Origin: Burkholderiales bacterium RIFCSPHIGHO2_01_FULL_63_240
GTDB taxonomy: Bacteria > Pseudomonadota > Gammaproteobacteria > Burkholderiales > Burkholderiaceae_C
Assembly (NCBI GenBank): GCA_001770725.1
Contig: MERU01000002.1
Coordinates: 310,001 to 374,000 of the forward strand
Length of the DNA: 64,000 bases
Direction of reading: 5' to 3'
Below the pieces are notes generated by a model that saw nothing but the letters and a program-made list of their open reading frames with translations, was not told the origin of the DNA and searched no databases. Below, in pieces: positions 33,559 to 42,399 of this stretch; positions within the stretch are counted from its first letter, which is position 1, and each line of letters opens with the position of its first letter. The translations under genes were made by a program, and so were the position numbers.

Positions 33559-34134
33559 ATGCCCGCCCTGACCTTCCTGCTCGAGCGCGTGCCCACCCCA
33601 CTGGGCGAGATGCTGGTCGTGACCGACGAGCAGGGCCTGCTGCGCGCGCTGGACTGGCACGACCACGAGGCGCGCATGCAAGAGCTGATGAGACGACAGT
33701 ACCCTGGCGAGCGGCCGCAGTTGCGAGCCACCTCGCAGGCATCCAGCGCCACGCAGGCCATGCGCGCCTACTTCGAGGGCGACATCGGCGTCATCCATGC
33801 GCTTGCGGTGGCGACGGGCGGCACACCCTTTCAGCGCCAGGTCTGGGCCGCCCTGCGCGCCATCCCGGACGGGCAAACCATCAGCTATGGCGAGCTGGCC
33901 CAGCGCATCGGCAACCCCACCGCCGTGCGCGCCGTGGGGCTCGCCAATGGCGCCAATCCGATCAGCATCGTGCTGCCCTGCCATCGCGTCATCGGCAGCA
34001 ACCGATCGCTGACAGGTTACGGCGGTGGGCTCGAGCGCAAGCGCTGGCTGCTGCAGCACGAACAAGCGCTGCCGGCCGACGCGTCGCCTCCGACGTCAAG
34101 CGCGGCACAAACCGGGCGGCTGCCCGGGTTCTGA
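33559..34134 (+). CDS. ogt: Methylated-DNA--protein-cysteine methyltransferase
   Basis: It repairs O6-alkylguanine by suicidal transfer to a cysteine. It has 191 residues: N-terminal domain (LLERVPTPLGEMLVVTDEQGLL), then the alkyltransferase domain TPFQRQVWAALRAIPDGQT, SYGELAQRIGNPTAVRAVG, and the active Cys in IVLPCHRVIGSNRSLTGYGG. The last 30 residues are a non-conserved tail. No Ada regulatory domain is present. It converges with scoB, 9 bp between stops. Confidence 0.95.
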   Translation: MPALTFLLERVPTPLGEMLVVTDEQGLLRALDWHDHEARMQELMRRQYPGERPQLRATSQASSATQAMRAYFEGDIGVIHALAVATGGTPFQRQVWAALRAIPDGQTISYGELAQRIGNPTAVRAVGLANGANPISIVLPCHRVIGSNRSLTGYGGGLERKRWLLQHEQALPADASPPTSSAAQTGRLPGF

Positions 34135-34142
34135 TCTGGCGG

Positions 34143-34775
34143 TCAGGCGAACTCGACGTGCGCGCCCGTCTTGGTGCGCACCTCTTCCTGCGTCACGCCG
34201 GGCGCCAGCTCGAGGCACTTGAAGCCTTGGGGCGTCACGTCGAGCACGCACAGCTCGGTGATGATGCGGTCGACCACACCCACGCCCGTCAGCGGCAGCG
34301 AGCACTTCTGCAGCAGCTTGTGCTCGCCGTTCTTGGCCGCGTGCTCCATGAGCACCACGACGCGCTTGACGCCGGCCACCAGGTCCATGGCGCCACCCAT
34401 GCCCTTGACCATCTTGCCCGGGATCATCCAGTTGGCCAGGTCCCCCTGCTCGGACACCTGCATGGCGCCCAGGATGGACAGGTTGATCTTGCCGCCTCGG
34501 ATCATCGCGAAGCTCTCGTGGCTGCCGAAGATCGAGCTGCCCGGCAGCGTGGTCACGGTCTGCTTGCCGGCGTTGATCAGGTCGGGGTCGACGGCGCTTT
34601 CATCGGGAAAGGGGCCGATGCCCAGCATGCCGTTCTCGGACTGCAGCCACACGTCGATGCCCGGTGCCACGTGGTTGGCCACCAGGGTGGGCAAGCCGAT
34701 GCCCAGGTTCACGTAGAAGCCGTCTTCCAGTTCCTTGGCCGCGCGGGCCGCCATTTCGTCATGGGTCCAGGGCAT
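34143..34775 (-). CDS. scoB: 3-oxoacid CoA-transferase subunit B
   Basis: With subunit A it transfers CoA from succinyl-CoA to acetoacetate or another 3-oxoacid. It has 210 residues: [20 protein letters not shown], the catalytic Glu in [32 protein letters not shown], and [22 protein letters not shown]. It follows scoA after 3 bp. Succinyl-CoA:3-ketoacid transferase and the 3-oxoadipate enzyme (PcaIJ) are hard to tell apart by eye. Confidence 0.94.
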   Translation of the reverse strand: MPWTHDEMAARAAKELEDGFYVNLGIGLPTLVANHVAPGIDVWLQSENGMLGIGPFPDESAVDPDLINAGKQTVTTLPGSSIFGSHESFAMIRGGKINLSILGAMQVSEQGDLANWMIPGKMVKGMGGAMDLVAGVKRVVVLMEHAAKNGEHKLLQKCSLPLTGVGVVDRIITELCVLDVTPQGFKCLELAPGVTQEEVRTKTGAHVEFA

Positions 34776-34778
34776 GGC

Positions 34779-35489
34779 TCAGGCTCCCTTCGGGTTCTGT
34801 TGGGTGGTGCGCTTTTCGATGCGCTTTTCGGGCTTGGCGTTCAGCACGATGCGGTGCACATAGATGCCGGGCAGGTGCACGGAGTCCGGATCGAGCGAGC
34901 CCGTCTCGACGATCTCCTCGACCTCCACCACCGTGGTCTTGCCCGCCATGGCAGCGGCCGGGTTGAAGTTGCGCGCCGTGCGCCGGAAGACCAGGTTGCC
35001 TGACTTGTCGGCCTTCCAGGCCTTGACCAGCGCCACCTCGGGCAGCAGGGCCCGCTCCATCACGTAGACCTCGCCGTCGAACTCGCGCGTTTCCTTGCCC
35101 TCGGCGACGATGGTGCCCACACCGGTCTTGGTGAAGAAGGCCGGGATGCCCGCACCACCGGCACGCAGCTTCTCGGCCAGCGTGCCCTGGGGTGTGAACT
35201 CCAGCTCCAGCTCGCCCGCCAGGTACTGACGCTCGAACTCCTTGTTCTCGCCCACATAGCTGGAGATCATCTTCTTGATCTGGCGCGTGTTGAGCAGCTT
35301 GCCCAGCCCGAAGCCATCGACCCCCGCGTTGTTGGAGATCACCGTCAGGCCCTTGACCCCGCTGGCCTGCAGCGCATCGATCAGCGCCTCGGGGATGCCG
35401 CACAGGCCGAAGCCCCCCACCGCGAGCAACTGCCCGTCTTTGACGATCCCAGCCAGCGCGCTGGCGGCGTCGGGATAGACCTTGTTCAT
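34779..35489 (-). CDS. scoA: 3-oxoacid CoA-transferase subunit A
   Basis: The partner of ScoB. It has 236 residues: MNKVYPDAASALAGI start, LLAVGGFGLCGIPEALIDAL (CoA-binding loop), SNNAGVDGFGLGKLL, IPAFFTKTGVGT and RRTARNFNPAAAMAGKTTV. ATG at 35489 is preceded by AAGGAGTGATTGG, a strong ribosome site; the longer open frame upstream reads through the terminator hairpin of the next gene and is not real. Confidence 0.95.
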   Translation of the reverse strand: MNKVYPDAASALAGIVKDGQLLAVGGFGLCGIPEALIDALQASGVKGLTVISNNAGVDGFGLGKLLNTRQIKKMISSYVGENKEFERQYLAGELELEFTPQGTLAEKLRAGGAGIPAFFTKTGVGTIVAEGKETREFDGEVYVMERALLPEVALVKAWKADKSGNLVFRRTARNFNPAAAMAGKTTVVEVEEIVETGSLDPDSVHLPGIYVHRIVLNAKPEKRIEKRTTQQNPKGA

Positions 35490-35593
35490 CCAATCACTCC
35501 TTGGCTGAAAGGGCCGCAGTCGGCCACATTGCTGCGGTGCAGCGTGACCAAAGCGTACACCGGTCGCCCGCCAAAAAGCCAGCCGTGAAAACG

Positions 35594-35624
35594 AAAAAAA
35601 GCGCGGTTGTTGCAGCAACCGCGC
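35594..35624 (-). terminator. Rho-independent terminator of the thioesterase gene
   Basis: GCGCGGTTG pairs with CAACCGCGC around a 6-nt loop, followed on the minus strand by T7. It lies about 80 bp after the stop of the thioesterase gene and before scoA. Confidence 0.85.
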
Positions 35625-35701
35625 AAGCTGTGACGGGTGGATGCGGGATGGATGTGGCGCAGGGCCTGCCGTCCAGACCGACCCACGTCAGCCAGGCGAC
35701 C

Positions 35702-36172
35702 TCACTTGCCAGGCAAGGCAGGTGGGGTGTCGGCGCCCGGCAAGGCCGGCGTGGGGGCTTTCAGCGCGCGGAAGGCCTCAGGCAAGGCCGTCGGGCGGCC
35801 CGTGGTCTGGTTGATCCAGACCAGCGTGGCTCCGCCAGCGGCGTACAGCACGCCAGGCTCGTCGGTGCGCTCGACCGTCACGAAGGTGTCCAGGCTGGTG
35901 CGGCCTGGGTCGGCCACGTGCAGCTTGATGGTCACCGTGCCCGGGAACACCAGGGGCCGGTAGAAGTTGAAGAAGGCGTTGGCGATGACCGGGCCTTCGC
36001 CATCGGCGCCCACCGAGCCGCTGATGTCCTGGATCCACGACACCCGAGCCTGCTCCATGTAGCGAAAGTACACGGTGTTGTTGATGTGGCCGAGCGCGTC
36101 CATGTCGCCCCAGAGGATGGGCAACTCCAGCTGGTGGACGAGGATCTTGTGTTCGGGGATGTCGAGGCGCAT
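35702..36172 (-). CDS. Acyl-CoA thioesterase, hot-dog (4HBT/YbgC-like) family
   Basis: A 156-residue hot-dog fold protein with the 4HBT signature WGDMDALGHINNTVYFRYME, including the Asp used in catalysis in this family, and VTVERTDEPGVLYAAGGATLVW. The C-terminal 25 residues are Pro/Ala-rich. Substrate unknown; likely an acyl-CoA. It has its own terminator and sits between scoAB and an SDR gene, perhaps part of a fatty-acid group with ETF-QO. Confidence 0.9.
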   Translation of the reverse strand: MRLDIPEHKILVHQLELPILWGDMDALGHINNTVYFRYMEQARVSWIQDISGSVGADGEGPVIANAFFNFYRPLVFPGTVTIKLHVADPGRTSLDTFVTVERTDEPGVLYAAGGATLVWINQTTGRPTALPEAFRALKAPTPALPGADTPPALPGK

Positions 36173-36357
36173 GGCGGCAGGCGGTCAGCGAAAAACAACG
36201 AAGAAAGACGAAAGACGGCGAACAGGCGGCATCGCCCGAGCGCCCCAAAACACAAGGGCGCGATGCCGCTCAATTGCGGTCGCGCCCCGGGCTTTTCAAG
36301 GGGGGGGGAAGGCGCCGGCCTTGACGCCAGCCGGGCTGTTGGCGTCAGCGAGCGGCC

Positions 36358-37143
36358 TCAGGCCGCCGCGATGCCATCGTCCGCCGAGATCACCGAGCCG
36401 TTGATGAAATCGCTCTCGGCCGAGCACAGCATCACCAGCAGCGCGTCCAGGTCCTTGGGCTGCCCCACGCGCTTGCGCGGCAGGATGCTCACCAGCTTCT
36501 TGCCAGCATCGGTTTCCCAGTGGTGCTGGTTGATCTCGGTGTTGATGTAGCCCGGGCAGATCGCGTTGGTCGTGATGCCGAAGCGGCCCCACTCCGCAGC
36601 CATCACCTTGGTCATGTGGATGACGGCGGCCTTGCTCATGCAATAGACACCGATCTGAGGCAGCGTGCGCAGGCCCGCGGCCGACGCGATGTTGACGATG
36701 CGCCCGCCCGTGTAGGTGCCGGGTGCCGCGCCCTTGGCGCGCGCCAGCATGCGCTTGGCCACTTCCTGGGCCACGAAGAAGGCGCCGCGCGTGTTGGTGT
36801 CGAAGACGTAGTCGTAGCTCTCTTCGGTCACGTCCACCAGGCGCTCGGTCGTGCTCACACCGGAGTTGTTGATCAGGATGTCGATGGGGCCGACCTCGGT
36901 CTCGGCGTGGGCCACGGCCGAGCGGATGCTGTTGACATCGGTCACGTCCAGGCCGACCACGTGGGCGTCGCCACCCGAGGCCTCGATTTCGGAGCGCAGG
37001 TCCTTGAGCAACTCGACGCGGCGACCCGCCAGCACGACGGCGGCACCGGCCCGGGCCAGGGTCAGGGCGAACTGCTTGCCCAGGCCGCTCGATGCGCCGG
37101 TGATCAGGGCCACGCGGCCGGAAAGGTCCAGGGTGTAACTCAT
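36358..37143 (-). CDS. Short-chain dehydrogenase/reductase
   Basis: A 261-residue classical SDR. The cofactor loop TGASSGLGKQFALTLARAG, LAGRRVELL (Arg after the second strand suggests NADPH), NNSGVSTTERL, and the catalytic Ser and YxxxK in NIASAAGLRTLPQIGVYCMSKAAV. The C-terminal SAESDFINGSVISADDG is typical. The substrate cannot be told; 3-hydroxyacyl or steroid-like alcohols are possible. Its 5' side faces the ETF-QO gene on the other strand. Confidence 0.93.
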   Translation of the reverse strand: MSYTLDLSGRVALITGASSGLGKQFALTLARAGAAVVLAGRRVELLKDLRSEIEASGGDAHVVGLDVTDVNSIRSAVAHAETEVGPIDILINNSGVSTTERLVDVTEESYDYVFDTNTRGAFFVAQEVAKRMLARAKGAAPGTYTGGRIVNIASAAGLRTLPQIGVYCMSKAAVIHMTKVMAAEWGRFGITTNAICPGYINTEINQHHWETDAGKKLVSILPRKRVGQPKDLDALLVMLCSAESDFINGSVISADDGIAAA

Positions 37144-37366
37144 TTGCTGGTGCTCCTCAAACAGGCCTCAAACCTTAGCACGAGCCCTCCCCACTCTCAT
37201 CTGATGAAGTGAGCCGGCAAGGCGGTTCAGCTTGCCCCCACCCATGCGCGGGGCATTTTTCGAACGGTCGTGCTTTTTTGTGAGAATCAAGCGCCGACTG
37301 CACGTAGAATCGCGCCCGTACGAAAAACACCCACCACACCCTGTTGCCCGAACAGAAGGAAACACG

Positions 37367-39052
37367 ATGACGCCCCAGGAAATCCTTGAGCAGTTTGGCC
37401 CCCGCGAGTCGATGGAGTATGACGTCGTCATCGTGGGCGCTGGCCCTGCTGGTCTGTCCACCGCCATCAAGCTCAAGCAACTGGCCGAGAAAGCCGGCAA
37501 GGAAATCAACGTCGTCGTGCTCGAAAAGGGCTCCGAGCCTGGCGCCCACATCCTGTCGGGCGCCGTCATGGACCCCATCTCCATGAACGAGCTGTTCCCC
37601 AACTGGAAGGAGCTTGGCGCCCCGCTGAACCAGCCCGTCACCGCTGACGAAGTGCTGGTGCTGACCGAAGGCGGCGCCATCGCCACGCCGCAGGCCCTGA
37701 TCCCCGACAACTTCCACAACCACGGCAACTACGTCATCAGCCTGGGCAACGTCACCCGCTGGCTGGGCCAGCAGGCCGAAGCCCTGGGCGTGGAAATCTT
37801 CCCCGGCTTCGCCGCCGCCGAAGTGCTCTACAACGACGATGGCTCGGTCAAGGGCGTGGCCACCGGCAACCTGGGCATCGACAAGTCCGGCGAGCCCACC
37901 GGTGACTTCCAGCTGGGCATGGAGTTGCTGGGCAAGTACACCATCTTCGCCGAAGGCGCTCGCGGCCACCTGGGCAAGCAGCTGATCGCCAAGTTCAAGC
38001 TCGACGAAGGCAAGGACCCGCAAAGCTACGCCATCGGCATCAAGGAACTGTGGGAAATCGATCCGGCCAAGGCCAAGCCTGGCCTGGTGGTGCACACCGC
38101 CGGCTGGCCCATGGACACGCAAACCTACGGTGGCGGCTTCCTGTACCACCTGGAAGACAACAAGGTCACCCTGGGCTTCGTGACCGGCCTGGACTACCAG
38201 AACCCCTGGCTGTCGCCGTTCGAAGAAATGCAGCGCTGGAAGACCCACCCCAGCATCAAGCCGCTGCTCGAAGGTGCCAAGCGCCTGTCGTACGGCGCGC
38301 GCGCCATCACGGCTGGCGGCATCCTGTCGCTGCCCAAGTTCGTGTTCCCCGGTGGTGCGCTGGTCGGCTGCGATGCCGGCTTCCTGAACGCCGCACGCAT
38401 CAAGGGCTCGCACGCCGCCATGAAGACCGGCATGCTGTGCGCCGAAGCCATCTTCGAGGCCCTCAACGCCGGCCGCCAGAGCGACGAGCTGACCGCCTAC
38501 GCCCAGTCCTTCGACAAGAGCTGGCTCAAGGAAGAGCTCAACACCTCCAAGAACTTCAAGCAGTGGTTCAAGAAGGGCATGTACGTCGGCATGCTGATGA
38601 CCGGCATCGAGCATTGGCTGCTGCCCAAGCTGGGCATCAAGGAAGCGCCGTGGACCATCCACCGCACCGAGGCCGATCACACCCGCCTGCTGCCCGCAGC
38701 CCAGTGCAAGAAGATCGAGTACCCGAAGCCGGACGGCAAGATCACCTTTGACCGCCTGAGCTCGGTGTTCGTCTCCAACACCAACCACAACGAGCACCAG
38801 CCGGCTCACCTGACGCTGAAGAACGCTTCGGTGCCCGTGCAGACCAACCTGGCCAAGTACGCCGGCCCCGAGTCGCGCTACTGCCCTGCTGGCGTGTACG
38901 AGTTCGTCAAGACCGACGACAACCAGGACAAGCTGGTCATCAACGCCCAGAACTGCGTGCACTGCAAGACCTGCGACATCAAGGACCCGACCCAGAACAT
39001 CGTCTGGATCACGCCCGAAGGTGGCGGCGGCCCGAACTACGCCGGCATGTGA
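37367..39052 (+). CDS. Electron transfer flavoprotein-ubiquinone oxidoreductase
   Basis: It passes electrons from acyl-CoA dehydrogenases, via ETF, to ubiquinone at the membrane. It has 561 residues. FAD-binding YDVVIVGAGPAGLSTAI near the N-terminus, LEKGSEPGAHILSGAVMDP, the quinone-binding region (GGGFLYHLEDN, GLDYQNPWLSPFEEMQRWKTHP), and a C-terminal 4Fe-4S site with CPAGVYEF and NCVHCKTCDIKDPTQNI. The start MTPQEILEQFGP at 37367 follows AGAAGGA. A strong terminator follows the stop. The ETF alpha/beta genes are not in this window. Confidence 0.96.
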   Translation: MTPQEILEQFGPRESMEYDVVIVGAGPAGLSTAIKLKQLAEKAGKEINVVVLEKGSEPGAHILSGAVMDPISMNELFPNWKELGAPLNQPVTADEVLVLTEGGAIATPQALIPDNFHNHGNYVISLGNVTRWLGQQAEALGVEIFPGFAAAEVLYNDDGSVKGVATGNLGIDKSGEPTGDFQLGMELLGKYTIFAEGARGHLGKQLIAKFKLDEGKDPQSYAIGIKELWEIDPAKAKPGLVVHTAGWPMDTQTYGGGFLYHLEDNKVTLGFVTGLDYQNPWLSPFEEMQRWKTHPSIKPLLEGAKRLSYGARAITAGGILSLPKFVFPGGALVGCDAGFLNAARIKGSHAAMKTGMLCAEAIFEALNAGRQSDELTAYAQSFDKSWLKEELNTSKNFKQWFKKGMYVGMLMTGIEHWLLPKLGIKEAPWTIHRTEADHTRLLPAAQCKKIEYPKPDGKITFDRLSSVFVSNTNHNEHQPAHLTLKNASVPVQTNLAKYAGPESRYCPAGVYEFVKTDDNQDKLVINAQNCVHCKTCDIKDPTQNIVWITPEGGGGPNYAGM

Positions 39053-39582
39053 TGCCTGCGCGTCAAGAGGAGCCTTCGGGCTCCTTTTTTGTTGCGACGG
39101 TTGATCGCCTCGAGCACGGTGCGCACGGTGACGAACCCACCTGGGTGGCGCATTGCGACGGAGGCGCCTGGCCCAATCCGGGCACCATGGCCGTGGGCGC
39201 CGTGCTCACCTCGCCCCACGGTGAAGTCCATCACCTGTCGCAGCGACTCAGCGGCAGTGGCTGCAACAACGAAGCCGAATGGCGCGCCACGGTGGCCGTG
39301 CTCGGCTTCGCATTGGGGCACGGCGCGCAAAGGCTTCGCCTGCACACCGACAGCACCCAGGTGCGCGACCAACTGAGCCAGCCCCACGCCCCCAACCTGC
39401 CCCCTTCCCTGCAGACCTGGGTGGACGAAGCCCGAGCGCTCGCCGCCGGCCTGACCCGCTTGACCGTGCTGTGGGTGCCCCGCCACCGCAACGCACAGGC
39501 CGACGCCCTGGCTCGCCAAGCCCTGGGGCTGCCACCCAAGGCCGTGCAGACGCCGCACCCCAAAACACGTCGACGCGGCTGA
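39052..39582 (+). CDS. RNase H-like protein (start uncertain)
   Basis: An RNase HI fold that would cleave RNA in RNA-DNA hybrids. Acidic residues: first Asp in HCDGGAWPNPGTMAVG, Glu in GCNNEAEWRA, Asp in LHTDSTQVRDQL, and a final Asp in WVPRHRNAQADALARQAL. The body is about 145 residues, as expected. The open frame begins at GTG 39049/ATG 39052, overlapping the ETF-QO stop, but that start would place the ETF-QO terminator in the N-terminal codons. A GTG at 39145 leaves only two residues before the first strand, so the true start is unclear. Confidence 0.82.
   Translation: MPARQEEPSGSFFVATVDRLEHGAHGDEPTWVAHCDGGAWPNPGTMAVGAVLTSPHGEVHHLSQRLSGSGCNNEAEWRATVAVLGFALGHGAQRLRLHTDSTQVRDQLSQPHAPNLPPSLQTWVDEARALAAGLTRLTVLWVPRHRNAQADALARQALGLPPKAVQTPHPKTRRRG
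39068..39090 (+). terminator. Rho-independent terminator of the ETF-QO gene
   Basis: AGGAGCC/GGCTCCT with a TTCG tetraloop followed by T6, 16 bp after the ETF-QO stop. A UUCG loop is very stable. It overlaps the beginning of the RNase H-like open frame. Confidence 0.9.
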
Positions 39583-39604
39583 GCAGGCAACGCCCCGCTG
39601 ACCT

Positions 39605-40033
39605 ATGCTTGGTGCCATGCACGCCGACCGCCTACCCAGCCACTTCACCATCGGGCAGGCCTCGCGCCACAGCGGCGTGAGCGCCAAGGCCATCCGCCAC
39701 TACGAGTCGCTCGGGCTCATCCCCTCGGTGCCGCGCCGTGGCAGCTACCGGCTCTACCAGGCCGAGCACATCGACGCCATCCGCCTGATCCGCAAGGCCC
39801 AGTCGCTCGGTTTCACCCTGGCCGAGTTGCGCCAGCTCTGCACCGACGACTGCGCCCCGGACTGGCCCCGCTTCGTGCTGGCCCTGAGCCACAAGCGCGA
39901 AGCCCTGGCCGCCGAAATCGCCCGACTGCAGGCGCTCGACGCCGAGTTGGCCGAGTTGCAAACCACCCTGCCCGGCCTGATTGCCACCGAGCCCGACTGT
40001 GTCACGCTGACGACGGAACTGGCCAGGGCTTGA
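39605..40033 (+). CDS. MerR-family transcriptional regulator
   Basis: A 142-residue regulator. The N-terminal winged helix has FTIGQASRHSGVSAKAIRHYESLGL and RRGSYRLYQAEHIDAIRLIRKAQSLG, followed by a dimerising helix (LSHKREALAAEIARLQALD). Effector-side cysteines are LCTDDCAPDWP and EPDCVTL, which could sense metal, thiol or reactive carbonyl; the SoxR iron-sulfur cluster motif is absent. It may start at 39605 or at the second ATG, 39617. It precedes a quinone-reductase-like gene whose promoter has a MerR-type palindrome, so that gene is the likely target. Confidence 0.92.
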   Translation: MLGAMHADRLPSHFTIGQASRHSGVSAKAIRHYESLGLIPSVPRRGSYRLYQAEHIDAIRLIRKAQSLGFTLAELRQLCTDDCAPDWPRFVLALSHKREALAAEIARLQALDAELAELQTTLPGLIATEPDCVTLTTELARA

Positions 40034-40062
40034 CCTTGCCCCCGGGGGCAAGGTTCAGCATG
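40030..40062 (+). promoter_or_regulatory. MerR-type promoter with perfect palindrome
   Basis: TTGACC at 40030-40035 is a -35 box. The half-site ACCTTGCCCCC (40033-40043) is directly followed by its exact reverse complement (to 40054). The next hexamers, TCAGCA or CAGCAT, give a 19-20 bp spacer, the over-long spacing typical of MerR-activated promoters such as copA/CueR. The MerR stop lies within the -35. The NAD(P)H oxidoreductase gene starts about 35 bp downstream. Confidence 0.75.
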
Positions 40063-40096
40063 CGGCCATCTTGTTCACGCACCAGATGGAGGCCCC

Positions 40097-40672
40097 GTGA
40101 CCACCCGCACCCTGCTCATCCTCGGGCACCCCAGCCCCGACAGCTTCAACGCCGCCCTGGCCGATGCCTACGCCGACGCTGCCCATCAGGCCGGCCGAGA
40201 GCTGCGCCGCATCAACCTGCACTCGTTGAGCTTCGACCCCATCCTGCACGGTGCCTACCGAGGCGAACAGCCCCTGGAGCCCGACCTGCAGGCCGCGCAG
40301 GCCGACATCCTCTGGGCCGAAGAAATCGTCTGGGTCTACCCCGTGTGGTGGGGCGGTCTGCCGGCTTTGCTCAAGGGCTTCCTCGACCGCACCCTGCTGC
40401 CGGGTTTCGCCTACAAGTTCCGCAAGGGCCACCGCAGCTGGGACAAGCTGCTCAAGGGCCGCACGGCGCGCATCGTCGTCACGCTGGACACGCCCGGCTG
40501 GTACGACCGGCTTGTCTACGGGCGCCCCGCCTGGCGGCAGATGAAGCACACCATCTTGCAGTTCTGCGGGATGAAGCTGCTGAGCACCACCACGTTCGCG
40601 CCGATCGCCACCTCGAAGCCGGAGCAGCGTGAACGCTGGCTGGCCGAGGTGCGGCGGCTGGCGGCGATGTGA
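40097..40672 (+). CDS. NAD(P)H dehydrogenase (quinone)-like flavodoxin-fold protein
   Basis: A 191-residue protein of the flavodoxin-like NQO1/KefF family that would use FMN or FAD to reduce quinones by two electrons. Seen: TLLILGHPSPDSFNAALADAY (flavin phosphate-binding), ILWAEEIVWVYPVWWGGLPALLKGF, LDRTLLPGFAYKF, and VVTLDTPGWYDRLVYG. The start is GTG at 40097 after GATGGAGG. It is downstream of the MerR regulator and the palindromic promoter, and probably induced by quinone, aldehyde or metal stress. Stops abut with tadA. Confidence 0.93.
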   Translation: MTTRTLLILGHPSPDSFNAALADAYADAAHQAGRELRRINLHSLSFDPILHGAYRGEQPLEPDLQAAQADILWAEEIVWVYPVWWGGLPALLKGFLDRTLLPGFAYKFRKGHRSWDKLLKGRTARIVVTLDTPGWYDRLVYGRPAWRQMKHTILQFCGMKLLSTTTFAPIATSKPEQRERWLAEVRRLAAM

Positions 40673-41338
<666 letters not shown>

Positions 41339-41438
41339 TCACGCGCCGGAGACCGGCGCCTGATTTCCGTCCGGCCAGCGAGAACGAGCGGCCCTGCGCT
41401 GATGGTAAGGTGAGGGACACCAACCGGAAACCAAGCCC

Positions 41439-41588
41439 ATGGCCAAACCCAATTACCAGTTCGAGAAGCGCCAGCGGGAGCAGCAAAAGAAGCAGAAAAA
41501 GGTTGAGAAGGCTCAGCGCAAGTCCCTGCCGCCGCAGGCCGAGCCATCGACGACCACCGCCCCTGCTCAGGAACCTGCTGCCGACTGA
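41439..41588 (+). CDS. Small Lys/Gln-rich basic protein
   Basis: A 49-residue reading frame, MAKPNYQFEKRQREQQKKQK at the N-terminus, then a Pro/Thr/Ala-rich tail ending AQEPAAD. I recall similar MAKPNYQFEKRQ proteins in other Burkholderiales, but have no search to prove it. No membrane segment or catalytic motif is seen. Its high Lys/Arg content suggests RNA or DNA binding. No strong ribosome site is seen. Confidence 0.65.
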   Translation: MAKPNYQFEKRQREQQKKQKKVEKAQRKSLPPQAEPSTTTAPAQEPAAD

Positions 41589-41692
41589 AGCACGCCACCA
41601 AGGCTGTGTTTCACAAGCCCTTTCTTTGCCATGCACCGATCGGCGCATGCCAGGAAAGCGAACGCCATTCAAATACCTAAAAGGAGCCATTC

Positions 41693-41839
41693 ATGCCAAA
41701 AGGTGAACAACGAAGCAACAAGATGACGAAGAAGCCGAAAAAGGACACCAGTGCGCCCAAGGATGCGGCCTCGGGCTCGACCCGCCCCACGCCCCCGACG
41801 ACGTCGGTCCTGCCCAAAGGCAAGCTGAAAAACAAATAG
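41693..41839 (+). CDS. Small Lys-rich basic protein
   Basis: A 48-residue reading frame with MPKGEQRSNKMTKKPKKD at the N-terminus, Ser/Thr/Pro-rich middle and a basic end (LPKGKLKNK). AAGGAG lies 7 nt upstream of the ATG, so translation is likely. It is the second small basic protein in this stretch, 104 bp after the first. Function unknown; similar short proteins appear to occur in related bacteria. Confidence 0.7.
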   Translation: MPKGEQRSNKMTKKPKKDTSAPKDAASGSTRPTPPTTSVLPKGKLKNK

Positions 41840-41932
41840 CCCTTGACGATGCCGCCATGCGCTGCGCCGACACACGGTGAGCCGCGCGGCGTCCCGGCCC
41901 AGCAGCAAACCGGGTCCTGAGCCCTTGCAAAA

Positions 41933-41956
41933 ACAACTGTATGGACACACAGTTGT
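41933..41956 (+). promoter_or_regulatory. Inverted repeat, candidate operator of the VOC gene
   Basis: ACAACTGT and ACAGTTGT are perfect 8-bp inverted arms with an 8-nt spacer, 29 bp before the VOC start. A TTGCAA lies just upstream (41925-41930). Geometry fits a dimeric regulator of the GntR or TetR kind; none is identified nearby. Confidence 0.5.
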
Positions 41957-41985
41957 GCGCAGCACCACAAACCTCAGGAGCCCCC

Positions 41986-42399
41986 ATGCTTGACCACATG
42001 ACCTTCCGCGTGACCGACATGGCTCGCGCCAAGGCGTTCTACAGCGCAGCCCTCGCCCCCCTGGGCTACAGCCTGGCCTACGAAGGCAACCACGGCATGA
42101 ACATCCTGGGGTTCGCATACCCCGACGCCTCCGAGCCAGATGGCAAGAAGGCCGATGTCTGGTTCATCGATGGCGAGTCTCCTTACGGGGGCCCACCCGC
42201 CACCACGGGTTGCCACCTGGCCTGGAAGGCCACGAGCCGTGCGCAGGTGGACGCGTTCTACCTGGCTGCGATCAAGGCAGGCGGCCGAGACAACGGCGCC
42301 CCGGGACTGCGCCCGGACTATCACCCGAACTACTACGGCGCCTTCGTCATCGACCCGGAAGGCAACAACATCGAAGCGGTGTGCCACCGGCCTGAATGA
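41986..42399 (+). CDS. VOC-family (glyoxalase/dioxygenase fold) protein
   Basis: A 137-residue protein with two beta-alpha-beta-beta-beta units: MLDHMTFRVTDMARAKAFYS at the start and YYGAFVIDPEGNNIEAV at the end. His5 and Glu near the C-terminus are the expected metal ligands. Members range from glyoxalases to antibiotic-binding proteins; substrate unknown. ATG at 41986 follows CAGGAG; a longer frame to 41941 is within the inverted repeat. It overlaps the next gene by 4 nt. Confidence 0.9.
   Translation: MLDHMTFRVTDMARAKAFYSAALAPLGYSLAYEGNHGMNILGFAYPDASEPDGKKADVWFIDGESPYGGPPATTGCHLAWKATSRAQVDAFYLAAIKAGGRDNGAPGLRPDYHPNYYGAFVIDPEGNNIEAVCHRPE

Noticed and set aside
41343-41359. GCGCCGG/CCGGCGC hairpin upstream of the 49-residue protein
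   Set aside because: A 7-bp GC stem with a 3-nt loop is common by chance in this composition and lacks a T-tract or relation to a known leader.
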